From: Pipra filicauda
Taxonomy: Eukaryota; Chordata; Aves; Passeriformes; Pipridae
Direction: 5' to 3'
Length of the DNA: 64,000 nt
Assembly (NCBI RefSeq): GCF_003945595.2
Contig: NW_024104554.1
Location: forward strand, 4,385,242 to 4,449,241
Shown: piece after piece, positions 50,081 to 61,087 of the stretch
How positions within the stretch are numbered: position 1 is the stretch's first letter
How the letters are laid out: every line of letters starts with the position of its first letter
Position numbers and translations under genes: made by a program
Notes under the pieces: generated by a model
Told to the model about the DNA's origin: nothing
Seen by the model: only the letters and a program-made list of their open reading frames with translations
Databases searched by the model: none

Positions 50081-50399
50081 TCAGGTAAATAGAGAAATAG
50101 AGAGCATCCTTTTCCTTTTTAAAAAAGGCACTGTGAAAAGAAATGGCAGCTCCAGTGCTTCCAGGGTACAAGGGGAAGGAAGGAGCAGAGGAGATTTTTC
50201 TCTGATAATTGTGTTTTATTTAATGACTTGAGAAGGGAGATATTTGGTTTATACTCTTCTTTTTTTTTCCTTTTTTTTTATTATTTCCACAGAGGTTTTA
50301 TTTGTTGGAGGGGGGTGCTGCTTTGTTTTTTAATAGCAAGGTTAGTATTTTGAACTCGATCTGCTGCCGAATCCTTGCCTCCCCTCCTTGTGTCTGATG

Positions 50400-50720
50400 T
50401 AGAGTGCTGCATTGATGCAATAGCAGCTCGCCTCAGGCTTTCACCTTGGCTCCCTGGGGGCCATCCTGCAAAATGAATCAGCAGCCATCCTGAGCAGACT
50501 GATTAAAATGAAAATGGCAAGGCACATGTCTGGGCGGAACTAGAGCTGAGCTGCGCTGTGCTGCCTGTCTGGCAAGCATGCTCAATATAGCTTTTGCTAA
50601 TAATGGCTTACCGCCTTTCGGGTTTTTAAAGGTATTACCATCGCCCCTTCCCCCAACCCCTAAACAGATAACAGTGTTGGGGTCTTCCCCCCCTTCACTG
50701 TATACTGCTCACAGTTAGAG
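50400..50720 (-). promoter_or_regulatory. Candidate regulatory block and possible distal 5' exon
   Basis: A motif-rich segment with an NF1-like CTGGCAAGC near 50569 and repeated GCCATCCTG phrases (50460, 50483). On the minus strand GGCG|GTAAGC is a donor-like site with the exon ending at 50612. It is the most distal of the minus-strand donors found. No CpG island surrounds it. Confidence 0.3.
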
Positions 50721-51508
50721 TTTGCCAGACTGACATGCAGTGATTGTGAAAAGACACACTTGCTTTGCAGGGATTTTCTTCACAGATGTGCTGAAATACC
50801 AAGACAATATATTAACATGCAGCTATAAATTATTCCCAGATATTAGCTGGAAAAAACCTCAGACGAAGACGAAAGCTCAGTCACTACCAGAAACACCATT
50901 TTTTCCACCCTGTTTTTTTACACCTCAGCTTGCAGCCTTGTGCATTATGCATCACAAGAAAGTGACTGCCAGTAAATGCAGAGCAGCTTCCTGGAGCTCT
51001 CTATGCCCTGTGTTTGACACACAGGAGCTGTATTTCTAACTCCCCCACCATCCCCAAGCAGATAAGTGTGTGCATAGAGAAAGAGCCATTTTAAGTGTGC
51101 GTCTCCTGTAGTCCTTCAACAAAACAGAAACGTTTTGCGGCCAAGTTTGTTGTGCAAAACCAGCATTGACGAAGTATCAAACATCAGCTCATGCCTGCGC
51201 GGGATCTGAAACCTGGGCAGACTTGTTTCATGAGATGTGGGGATTGGTCTGCCTGGGGATTTTTGTTGGTGGCTTTTTTAAGCAAACAGCTCAGCGGTGT
51301 ATCTCTGGAAACTGGCGAGTATATGCTGTACATATGCACATACACCCTGATATGCCTTCAGTTAAGTCCTGTTTTTAAGCTGCTGGGATTATTTTTCTCC
51401 CCCTGCCTTTTTCTCCCCCTGCCCTGCACTCTATCCCTGTTACTGCAGTGTGAACCAGAAATCAATAGGGCTGCTCTAATGGAGGTTCCAGCTGCAGTTG
51501 GCTGTGCA

Positions 51509-51547
<39 letters not shown>

Positions 51548-53718
51548 ACGTCTGTGCAGCTTTCTCAGCCGATTGGGCACCACATCGGATGTTCTGTGGA
51601 GCAAAGAATAGGAATCATTTACAGTCTGCTAAAAAAAAAAAATGGTACCTTGCATTTCCCTGTCTCCAAGAGCACCAGGCTGGGCTCACCGCGCAGGCTG
51701 CCTGCAGTGTGTGAGTGAGAGCTCTGCTCGGGCTACGTGCAGGGTACCAGAGGACACCCCCAGATTGCCACAGAAGCTGTCGGGCACAGAATCCCACAAT
51801 TCATACTGGATGTTTTTATAAGGTTACCCATCCACATTGTGAAAGATATGAACATAGAAAAATAGACACAAAAAATCAAAGCAGTTTAATTGATAAGATT
51901 AATAGAGCTCTTGAGCCCTTTAATGTGTTTGCAAATATTTCTGAGCTCTGAAGAGTATTTTAATGGAAGTTTTATTTTTAAGGGGGTTTTTTTAGGAATT
52001 ATCCACTAAAAATTTAATATTTTGATGTGAGTTGCTTGCTTGCTTACCCCTCCTTCAATAGAAAAATATTTAATTTGTTGAATATTAGTTTCATTTAATT
52101 TTCTATGGTCTTCAAGTGTTTTTCACATATATATTTATGCGTGAAGCCACTCCTTGTTAGTAAAACATGTTTGGGTTTTTCTCCTTTTAGATAATAAATC
52201 CTAGGCTCTCTTGGTTTCCTGATGCCGTAGTTGTTTATCTCTGAAACAAGAAACAACTGTGTTGGTGAACACATAAAAAAATCCTAATTCGCTACTCCCA
52301 AGATAAGGTATGCCTGGGATCTGCGGCACTGCAGAACACCTCCCCCACCACCCTGTCAATGTATTTCAGCTTCAGTTTATTGACAGCAACTGCCCCAGCC
52401 GGAGTCTGGCTCCAGTGAAGCATTTATATTCCTTCCACTCAGCCCTGTGGATCTTTTGCAGGGCTCAGGATGCCAACCCAGAACCTGCTCTGGAGAAATA
52501 AAGTCTGAGAAAATGAATGAATCATAAAGCCATATTGCACGACAAATTCACGTCCCAGCCTGTGTTCTACAGATCTTTCTTATGCAAGCTTTTAAAAAAA
52601 TGTGGTTTAAACCCTAAAAATGCTGGCATGTGGCAGGCTACTAATTGATGGACTGTAGGAAACCTTGGAACAAAAGAGGCCAGGAAGCACGGAAGTCCAC
52701 CTCTCCTCAACATTAGCAATTACACAACCACAGTACCCCCTCCCCAAATATTTATCTCATCTCTGCTTTAATTATTTATACTAGTTGCTTTTTTCTGCTG
52801 TCCTTGGCAGTTTGGAGCACATATAAACTGTTCTCGGTTTCTCTGTGTGGAGACATTCTGCCGAGAGTTTTTTCCTCCCTCCTGCCCAACCCTTATTAAG
52901 TTTTAACCCCTTGTATACTGGACAGAAATCTCAGGCTGAGCGAGTACTGTCATTGCTGTCCATTAAAATGTCTATGCTATCCGGAACTACCAGGTATCCT
53001 GCCCAGCCTAGCAGCAGACTGTTTACCAGATACACACAGCATCACAGGCAAAAGTTAAAGCATACAATATACCTATTGTCCTGGAATATGAAATTATAGT
53101 CTGAACTCTAACCTATATGCTAAAATGCGTTTCTTTTTATTTTTTTAAGAAAAAAAAAAAGCAGTTTTCCACATAATGAAACTATTAGAATACTACAGCT
53201 TGGCTCGTGCTGTATATATTAATATGAGTGAAAATGAATGGTGGCAACTGCCCAAGGATAGAAAGCCCTCACAGTGCCACTAATCCTTACATTCCTTAAG
53301 CTTCCCTATCTTTTCCTAACACTGGCATTTAGCATGCCCAGAAACACCAGCTCAGGGCATTAAGATAGCCACTAAGCCTGAGCAGCTACTGAATATCTGT
53401 GCATCAGGTAACTACTTTTTGATCTGAAGTTGAGCAATGCTCTGGTAATTAATGTCCAGCTCTTACAAAATCTCCAGTTGGGAAGGGGCATCATGGGCTG
53501 GTTAGCTAACTAGGTTCTTTACAAGGATTAACCAGGAAAGCTGGTGCTAATAAAATGTTTAGCAGACACCGGCCATTCGAGTAGCGCAACCCCCATCTGT
53601 AAATCCATGAGAGCATCTGAAAAAGTCCTTCCCAGTCTGTAAAGGTCTTGTCAATTTATTGCTAATTTCTGATGTTTTCCCAACTTAGTGACTTTCATTA
53701 AAGCATGAGGTCAGTACT
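50721..53718. other. Noncoding block
   Basis: No supported gene. It contains the (AC)n repeat at 51510-51545. A 175-codon plus frame at 51191-51718 runs straight through that repeat (translated as alternating His-Thr) and lacks any motif, so it was not annotated. Confidence 0.6.
51510..51545. repeat. (AC)n microsatellite
   Basis: Eighteen uninterrupted AC units. Confidence 0.95.
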
Positions 53719-54770
53719 CACAGAATCACAGAGTGGGTCTGTGGGATTGGAAGGGATTACTGTGGGTTGGAGGGGATCACTGTGGGTCATCTGGTCCAAT
53801 CTCCCTGCTCAGACTGGGTCAAGCTAGAGCACATTGCACAGGGTTATGTCCAGACAGTTCCTGGATATCTCCAGTGAGGGAGAGACCACAACTTCTCTCG
53901 CCAATCTGTTCCAGTGCTCGGTCACTCGCACAGTAAAGTTCTTCTTCATATTTAGGTGAAACTTCCTGTGCATCAGTTTCTCCTTGTTGCTTCTTGTTCT
54001 GTTCCTTGGCACCACCTAGAAAAGCTTGGCTCCATCCTCTTAACACCCTCCCTTCATGTAATTATAGACATTGATGAGGTCCCTTCTCAATTGTCTCTTC
54101 TCAAGGCTGAACAGGCCCAGCTCCCTCAGCCTTTCCTCATAAGAGATGCTCCAGTCCCTTAATCATCTTCGCAGCCCTCCACTGGACCTGCTGCAGGAGC
54201 TCCATGTCTCTCTTGTTCTGAGGAGTTCTGAGGAGTACTGGACACAGTACTGCAGATGTGGCCTCACCAGGGCTGAGTTGAGGGACAGGATCACCTCCCT
54301 TGACCTGCTGGTAATGCTCTTCCTAAAGCACCCCAGGACACCACTGGCCTTCTTAGGATGCCACAAGGGCACGCAGACAGTTTTGGACTGGTTTTTGGAC
54401 TATTTTCTGTCCATCAGGACACCCAGGTCCTTCTCTGCAGAGCTGCTTTCCAACAGGTCAGCCCCTAACGTGTACTGGTGCAGGGGGTTATTCCTCCCCA
54501 GATGCAGGACCCTGCGTTGGCCTTTGTTGAATTTCACACAGTTCTCAACTCTCCAACCTGCTGAGGTCCTTCTGAAGGGCTACATAGCACTCTGGGTATT
54601 GGCCAGACCTCTCAGTTTGGTGTCAGTGAACTTCCTGAGGAGGCTTCTGCCCCTTCATCCAAGTCACTGATGAGTAAGTTACACAATACTGTGCCCAGCA
54701 TTGAACTTTGGGCAACAGCACTAGTGAGAGGCCTCCAACCAGACACTGTGCCACTGACTACAATCCTTCA
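53719..54770 (-). mobile_element. CR1 LINE, long minus-strand copy
   Basis: About 1.05 kb of CR1 in reverse orientation. From the 3' end it reads CACAGAATCACAGAG, then the GGTTATGTCCAGACAGTTCC, CTCCTTGTTGCTTCTTGTTC, CCTCAGCCTTTCCTCATAAG, CACCCCAGGACACCACTGGC and TGCAGGACCCTGCGTTGGCC landmarks. This is a different CR1 subtype from the shorter copies: its long region upstream of the 3' end is noncoding-like wording rather than ORF2. A short duplicated phrase (GTGGGTTGGAGGGGATCACT-like, 53762-53790) lies near its 3' end. Open frames across it are not functional. Confidence 0.93.
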
Positions 54771-55885
54771 ATAAGGAGGTGTAAAGATCACTTTGATAAG
54801 ACAGCAGAATATTATGCAAATACTGCTCCACCGGAGCATGGGGACACGGTGGAAAGTGCACCTCCTAAGTGAGTTTCACCCACACAAAAAATAAATACAG
54901 TTAAGACTCAGAGGAAAATAAATCATTTTATTTCAAATGATTTTTGATGTTCTACACAAAATATTGCTCACATTGTACCCAAACTAGTAATTTACAGGCA
55001 AGTGGGGCATAAATATTCTTCAGTATATAAATTGGGGGGCACTGCTTTGTTCTTGCAGCTATGAAGTTTTTATATTGAAACTGTCTAGTGTCTGGTCCTC
55101 ATGAACCACTGAGTGAAAAATAAAGAACATGTATATGAGGAATCTGCATGATGTGCAGGAATCCCATAGAATATTGAGTAACTGCTTGCTATTAGCTCCC
55201 AAGCATCTCTTTTCTTCAAATGCATGGTCCAAAATGTCAAAAGCCATCATAAATGGCAAAAGAAATCACAGGGATCAAATGCCTAGTCCCAGACAAAATG
55301 TTGGTGGCTCCATATATACACTTAGCCTGATTATTCTCCACTTGGAGCCATACATATGAGGAAACCACTTTACTGTCTAGAGTGATGCAAACACTTAGCA
55401 TTATTTCGGAGAGAAAGTACCTAAAGTAGCAGGTATCTCAAGGATGACAGCTTCAGAATATTCACACTGCAGCTTTCAGATGCATATGTAGGTAGTATTT
55501 CTGAAATTTAGCAAAGGACTGACTAAGTAGTATTTTCATCAGTGTTGCTGGCCTCAGGTGCTCAGAATTACTGATCACGTCCTCAAAGTGTTTCCACGAA
55601 GGCACGTCAAGTTGCAAGCAAATTTTGCCCATGCTTCCAGCTGGCAGAAAGCAAACAGCTTGGTCTAGAAGCCAGTCAAGTTAATAAAAGGCCTGCCAAC
55701 TGGAAGAATCAGCTGAGCTAGATGATGACTATGTTCACTCAGGATAGACACGGTCCTAGTCCCATTAGATATAGAAACTGCAAAGTACTCATATACTTGA
55801 GTCAGATAAAAGAAAAAACTTATTATGGATATAGGATAAAAATTGTGGGAAGGAGTTCTGAGCTGTAACATGCCTTCATTTTTTT

Positions 55886-55919
55886 CCCAGTGACTTCAGT
55901 AGGAAGGAGGACCAGGTCC
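55886..55919 (+). repeat. Half-copy of ancient repeat seen at 42.2 kb
   Basis: CCCAGTGACTTCAGTAGGAA followed by a GGACCAGGTCC phrase parallels the right arm of the 42204-42263 palindrome. It is diverged, and only one arm is clear. Confidence 0.35.
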
Positions 55920-56131
55920 ACAGAGCTATTAACAAATTGGAGAATTCAGAAAAAAAACCCCAAACAATAAAAACAATTAAGGAAATGGAGGGAACAGCTT
56001 ATGGGAAAAGATTAAAAATTAAACTCATAGAATGCCAATACAAACTGAAAGAATAGCAGACACCTCAAGGATGATAGCAGGTCCAAAACTGCAAAAAAAG
56101 GAAAGTTAAAGGTACCACACAGGGATACCTC

Positions 56132-56155
56132 ATATATATATATATATATATATAT
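56132..56155. repeat. (TA)n microsatellite
   Basis: Twelve TA units without interruption. Confidence 0.9.
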
Positions 56156-57519
56156 GAGAAGTCAGGGTAAGTTAAAGTTGTTATAGTTCAATTCCAGGGC
56201 TGTGAATGACAATGAGGCACTGAATATTGTGATAGTATTCTTACGAGAATAGTGTAAGGAAGTAAAACTGGACCAAACAAAGCACTGGAAATTATACTAC
56301 AGGGAACAATCATAACATGTCAGGGGAGGGGTTTAAACAATGTAATAGGTCTTTTCAGCTTCTAGTTTTCATGATTCCTAATTATTATTGTTATCCTTAT
56401 TTAACTGATAAACCCCACCGTAAACACTTTTGACTAAATAAGAATCCATAGAGGGCATTAAAAATCATAAATGGAGAAAAAAATATATAAAGAAAACCCC
56501 TTATGGAATGTTTAGGATTCTCTCAACTTAAAAGTGAATATATAAACTTGGTAGAAAGTAGTTTTCTTCATTATTTTACAAAATTTACAAGTTTAAGGCC
56601 TTCACGGTTCTTGAAAGGACTACAGTCCAAGGCACATGTTACATACAGGGGAAACTATTTTACAGCAAGTACAAAACAGTCATGCAGATCTGAAAATCTT
56701 GTCAGACCTGCATGCTTTGTTTTTCCCAGTGATGACTTGAGCATAGAAACATGCTTATGTTCTTTGTTGAATTTGGACCTAAAATTGCTACTAATACTTT
56801 ATTAAAGGACAAATATATACTGATAAGAAGTCCTGCTGCCTATTCATATATATTTATTTGCATTACTGCAGCAGTTTAGAGTGTAATCAAAGACTCGATG
56901 AACACACAGACAAAAAATTGTGATCTGAAGTTCTAAACACCTTCAAGAAGATGACCAATTAAATAAAAGATAGCTGAAGAAAGGATTGTGACAGAATTTA
57001 TAGATTCAACACTGAGATTAGATATTGGAATCTCATTGTTTCTACTTTACTTTCCACAATTGTTTATAAAAACTTTTTTCTATGACAGGACTTAGGAGAA
57101 CAGACTTCCTGCAATGAGTGTGTCTTCTAAGGGGATGTGAAAAAACTAAGGGAGAAACAGCCAACTAGAACAGGATGGGGCATAAAACAGGTATCATAGC
57201 AAAAACGTTGTGAAGGAACTCATAGGACAAGAAAAAGCCAATAAATTGTTTCTAAATGAATTCTTTGAAAAAAAGAAACTTCAAACCTGAAATAAGTTAA
57301 TAACTCCACACCCAGCATTATGAAGAGGTTGAAATAGAAAGCAGGCAAGCAAGTGGTATCAGTGATTGATCTGTCACTTGATACACATTCCAATCCACAT
57401 CTTTACCAGTTCCCAATTGCTGCTCCTTCCTTTGGTATCACTTTGTCAGCCACTGTGCTAAACCTGGCTAGCTGGCTGACCTCCTTTCCTCTCCCTCTTC
57501 CCCCCTCCCCTCAAATGAA

Positions 57520-58236
57520 GATCAATGCAAGGTCCTGCACCTGAGAATAAACAACTCCACACATCAGTACAGACTGAGGGCTGACAGAAGTTGGGCAGAA
57601 GAGTACTTGGGATCTTGGTGGACAGCAAGTGAGTAGGAGTCAGCAGTAGGCCCTTCAGGCAATGAGGGCAGTCTGCACACAGGGCTGCACTAGATAGAAT
57701 ATAACCGGCAGGATGATGGAAATTATTATTCACTTCTAATTGGAATGTCTGAGACTGCGTCTAGAGCATTCCACTCTGCAAGAAACACATAAATAAACTG
57801 GAGCAAGTCCAAAGGAGGGCCACCAGCTCAGGGAGCTGGAGCACATGGCATATGGGCAGAGACCTAGAGAAGTGTGTGTGTGCTCAGCCTGGAGGAGAGA
57901 AGGCTGTCTTCAGAAGCTGCTGTCTTCAACAGTATTATAGGTGGCTATGCAGAAGACTGAAGCAAACCCTTCTCAAAGATGGTAAAACAGCATGAGAGGC
58001 GATGGTCACAAGTTGCTACAAGGAAGTTCCTAAGGAAAATATTCTTCATTGTGGGATAAGTCAGTCCTCAAAAGGTTCCCAAAAAGGTCATGGGATTTCC
58101 AGCTTTGGAGATATTCAAAGATTGACTGTGCAAACCCTAAACATGCTGCTCTAACTGTGAAGCTAGGACGACTTTGAGCTGGGGGTGGTACCAGATAACC
58201 TCCAGAGATCCCTTCCAACCTAAACTGTTTGGTGTC
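57520..58236 (+). mobile_element. CR1 LINE fragment, diverged
   Basis: CR1 wording on the plus strand: ATCAATGCAAGGTCCTGCAC at the start, a CTGGAGCAAGTCCAAAGGAG segment near 57799, a CTCAGCCTGGAGGAGAGAAG segment near 57884, and the 3' end TCCCTTCCAACCTAAACTG near 58209. There are many indels and substitutions. It is older than the copies at 21.4 and 30.2 kb. Confidence 0.88.
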
Positions 58237-60800
58237 TCTAATCACATATTTAAAATTAAAGTACAAGGACATTTTTAAAGTTAAGGTTCAATTTCCAGTT
58301 AGAAAGTCTTCATGTTAAGCTTCAGAAAGATGTACAACCATTTTTAACTATAATGCACTTGCTAGATTACAGGCTAGTAGTAATAACGTATATGAGAGGG
58401 GAAAAAAAGGCAGCATTGACTGTTCATTCCTAAACTAAGCATACTAAGTATAGTCAGAAAAAAAGGTGGCATTTGTCTGCTGTAACCTGACCAAGTTTTT
58501 ACATATATACACACTATATACCATCTATTTGAACTCACATGTCTGTACTCAGAATACCTCAAATAATAATGCATTAACAAATACTGAATTAGCACAAGAA
58601 TATACTGCTTATGTAATTTATAACTTATGACATTATTAAATGCAGTGAAAAGTAATTTTTGTAGTCAAGACTCATAGGCAACAAAAATATGTAAAGCAAA
58701 GCATATTCTCTGAAATGAATTAGGGATAAAATCTGTGAACTATAAAAGAAAAAAAGATCTGCAGCATCAAAAGTGAAAGAGAAACTTAAAGGAAGTAAGA
58801 AGATAAACGTAAACCAAATAGATAGTATTTATGAAGAAATACTGAACATTGTGCTCTGGGGTAGGGATAAGGATTCCAATAAAAGCATGCAATCCCAATG
58901 TGTAAGCTTTTAGGTAAAGCGAAAAGTATTTTCAAACTGTTTCTGTGTTTGAAATGGCAGCATCTGAAAAACAGAAGAAAACTACAGAGGGTATCACATT
59001 TCTATAAGGCATTATTAATTCTACTGGTTGAACTCCCCCTTTTACCCACCTTCAATGTGATAGGGTCATTTATTCTTCACTGACCACCTTGTAAAAACAA
59101 GTGTAAGAGGAAAGAAAATAGCTGTTTGCTCCAAACCTTGAAACCTAGGGGTTTTTAGCTACATCTATGCAACACACAAATTCAATTTAAGCCCAAACAT
59201 GAGTAGTGATGGTGTCAAGGAACTCTGTTTTACTCCTCAAATTAAAGAGAATCAGAATGTAATGGAGGAAAGATCCAAGTCCCTAAATATTCACACACTA
59301 ATTCTTGCATTAATTTAGTATTTTCTATTGGCAATATTATATTATGGGAGAAAGCCAAGTCTGATGCTATTTTTCTTTATGTACAGGAAGTCTCAATTCC
59401 TGGACGAATAGTTGGTTTTCTCTCATCTAAACATAATTTGTTATTATTTTTCAAACTGTCTCAGAAAAGGACTAAAGAAATTCTAAGACACCTATAGATG
59501 ACCTTTAGGTAATTAATTCAAAGACCAGAAGCTAAAAAAAGCAATAGGATTTTAACAAAATAAATGGTAAATGGGCAGTGCAGAGGATCAGACTGGTTTC
59601 TGTTCCATGGATGTTATCTTTATATTTTCTGAAACGTATGAATGATAATTTAACAGAGACTGACAACACCATAAGAATTGGTGCTCTGATTGTATTTCAG
59701 GACTTATCAGATCAAAACTTCTAGTGGATAAAAAAGTCCTACTTTTTACAGAAATGTGGTTAATCATGTAGATTGCCATTTATACAGGTAGAGACTGAGA
59801 ATTTTGGTAGTCAATCACAGCTGGGTACATAATACCCTGGGATTACAAAGTGCATAAATAATTCACACATATAACTCTTAAGAAAATTAATAAACCTGTA
59901 TTGTCAAAAAGAGGACACTGTCATGGATATCAGTGAGATATTGCAGAAATCCTGACATCATGGAAAAAGATGGATTCTTAAATGCATCACACACAAAAAA
60001 ACCCAACAAAAAGCCTAAAGTTATCTTGTGATGTATATACATGGCATCACGTTCACGAAGTTCAAAGTCCTGATTAGATCCATCACAACTTTCAGTGCAA
60101 AATATCAGCAAAAAATTCTACCTACCAATGGAAGAACAGTCAGACTACCTAAAATTAAATCAATACTTTAAAATATTATCAAGTAGATTGTTTAGGCAGA
60201 AGTTATTTGGGAACATGAACTATATTTTTATTTAGAGAAATTAAGATTAGCCAGAGTCTTGTGAAGAAGAATTTTCTCTAATTTAATGAAGAGGCCTTAA
60301 AGATTTAAGAAATATTCTAGTTTTAATTATGGTTAATTATAGTTTAATTGGTTACGAAAAACATTCTAACTTATAAAAGTTAAATTACTTGAACTTTAAA
60401 CTGGTGCAGGTTTTAGTTAGAGAAAGCCCATTATTAAAGAGTAGGTAGATTAAGAGGGAAAGCATTTGATCAAAACTGATCGTGCCACCATAGGCAAATG
60501 AGTTACCAGCCATCAGTGGTATTACAGTAATTTGCCATGTGCTCTCTTCCAACTGTGTCTAATTAGCATTTTATTTCAATATTCACAGTAAGTTATTATG
60601 ACATAGCTGAAGTGAAGTGAATGCACTGCAACAGCAAGCTAAAAATACACGCACAGTAGATTATGGCTCAGCTGAGGTCCTGAAACTCATTACTTCATGG
60701 TAACCTCACCATTTTCAACATGTTCAACATTAACACGAGTCTGGTTTGTCTTTCTTCCTCGGCATGTCCTCTTTTTTGTCTCCTTCTCCTCCCTCCTTAG
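58237..60800. other. Unique noncoding block
   Basis: AT-rich, with no supported gene or repeat. The last 75 bases form a long pyrimidine-rich tract leading to the acceptor at 60800. Confidence 0.6.
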
Positions 60801-61087
60801 ACAGAATTTCAGGATTGGGAAGAAGAAAGAGGAGAGAAATCACAGACTGGCTGTATGACCAGGATTTCCAGACACCCTGGATAAGTGGGATCTGGACATG
60901 CCTTGTGGAGCTGATCTGTGCAATTGCTAACCATCTGCGCGGTGTGCGCGCGCTAGATCAGATGTGCGCATATGTAGCAAGTTCAGTGCATGGCACACGG
61001 CCCATATTTCCCTCTGAGATTCCCTGGATGCATGCCCATCCTTTACTTCTGTATACCTCAAACAACTCCTTCCATTCTTCTTTCTAG
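60801..61087 (+). CDS. Candidate terminal coding exon, unknown protein
   Basis: A long pyrimidine tract (about 60745-60798) ends in CCTCCTTAG at 60800, an excellent acceptor. After a split codon (AC at 60801-60802) the frame stays open for 94 codons to a TAG at 61085-61087. The translation starts RISGLGRRKRREITDWLYDQ. It contains a basic GRRKRRE patch, then a Trp- and Cys-bearing hydrophobic stretch (residues about 27-45) and HLRGVRALDQMCAYV. I do not recognise a family. CpG dinucleotides inside it are unusual for this AT-rich neighbourhood. The frame also extends upstream to an ATG at 60746, so an unspliced short ORF is possible, and so is a noncoding exon or a decayed insertion. Confidence 0.33.

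Larger units (their letters stand above)
54771..57519. other. Unique noncoding block
   Basis: No gene is recognised. It contains a (TA)n run at 56132-56155 and a half-copy of the palindromic ancient repeat at 55886-55919. The open frame at 56503-56805 has no recognisable motif. Confidence 0.6.

Noticed and set aside
51191..51718. 175-codon plus-strand frame
   Set aside because: It runs through the (AC)n microsatellite as alternating His-Thr and has no motif or splice context.
53733..54670. Plus-strand frames including one of 174 codons
   Set aside because: Antisense to a CR1 LINE; repeat-derived.
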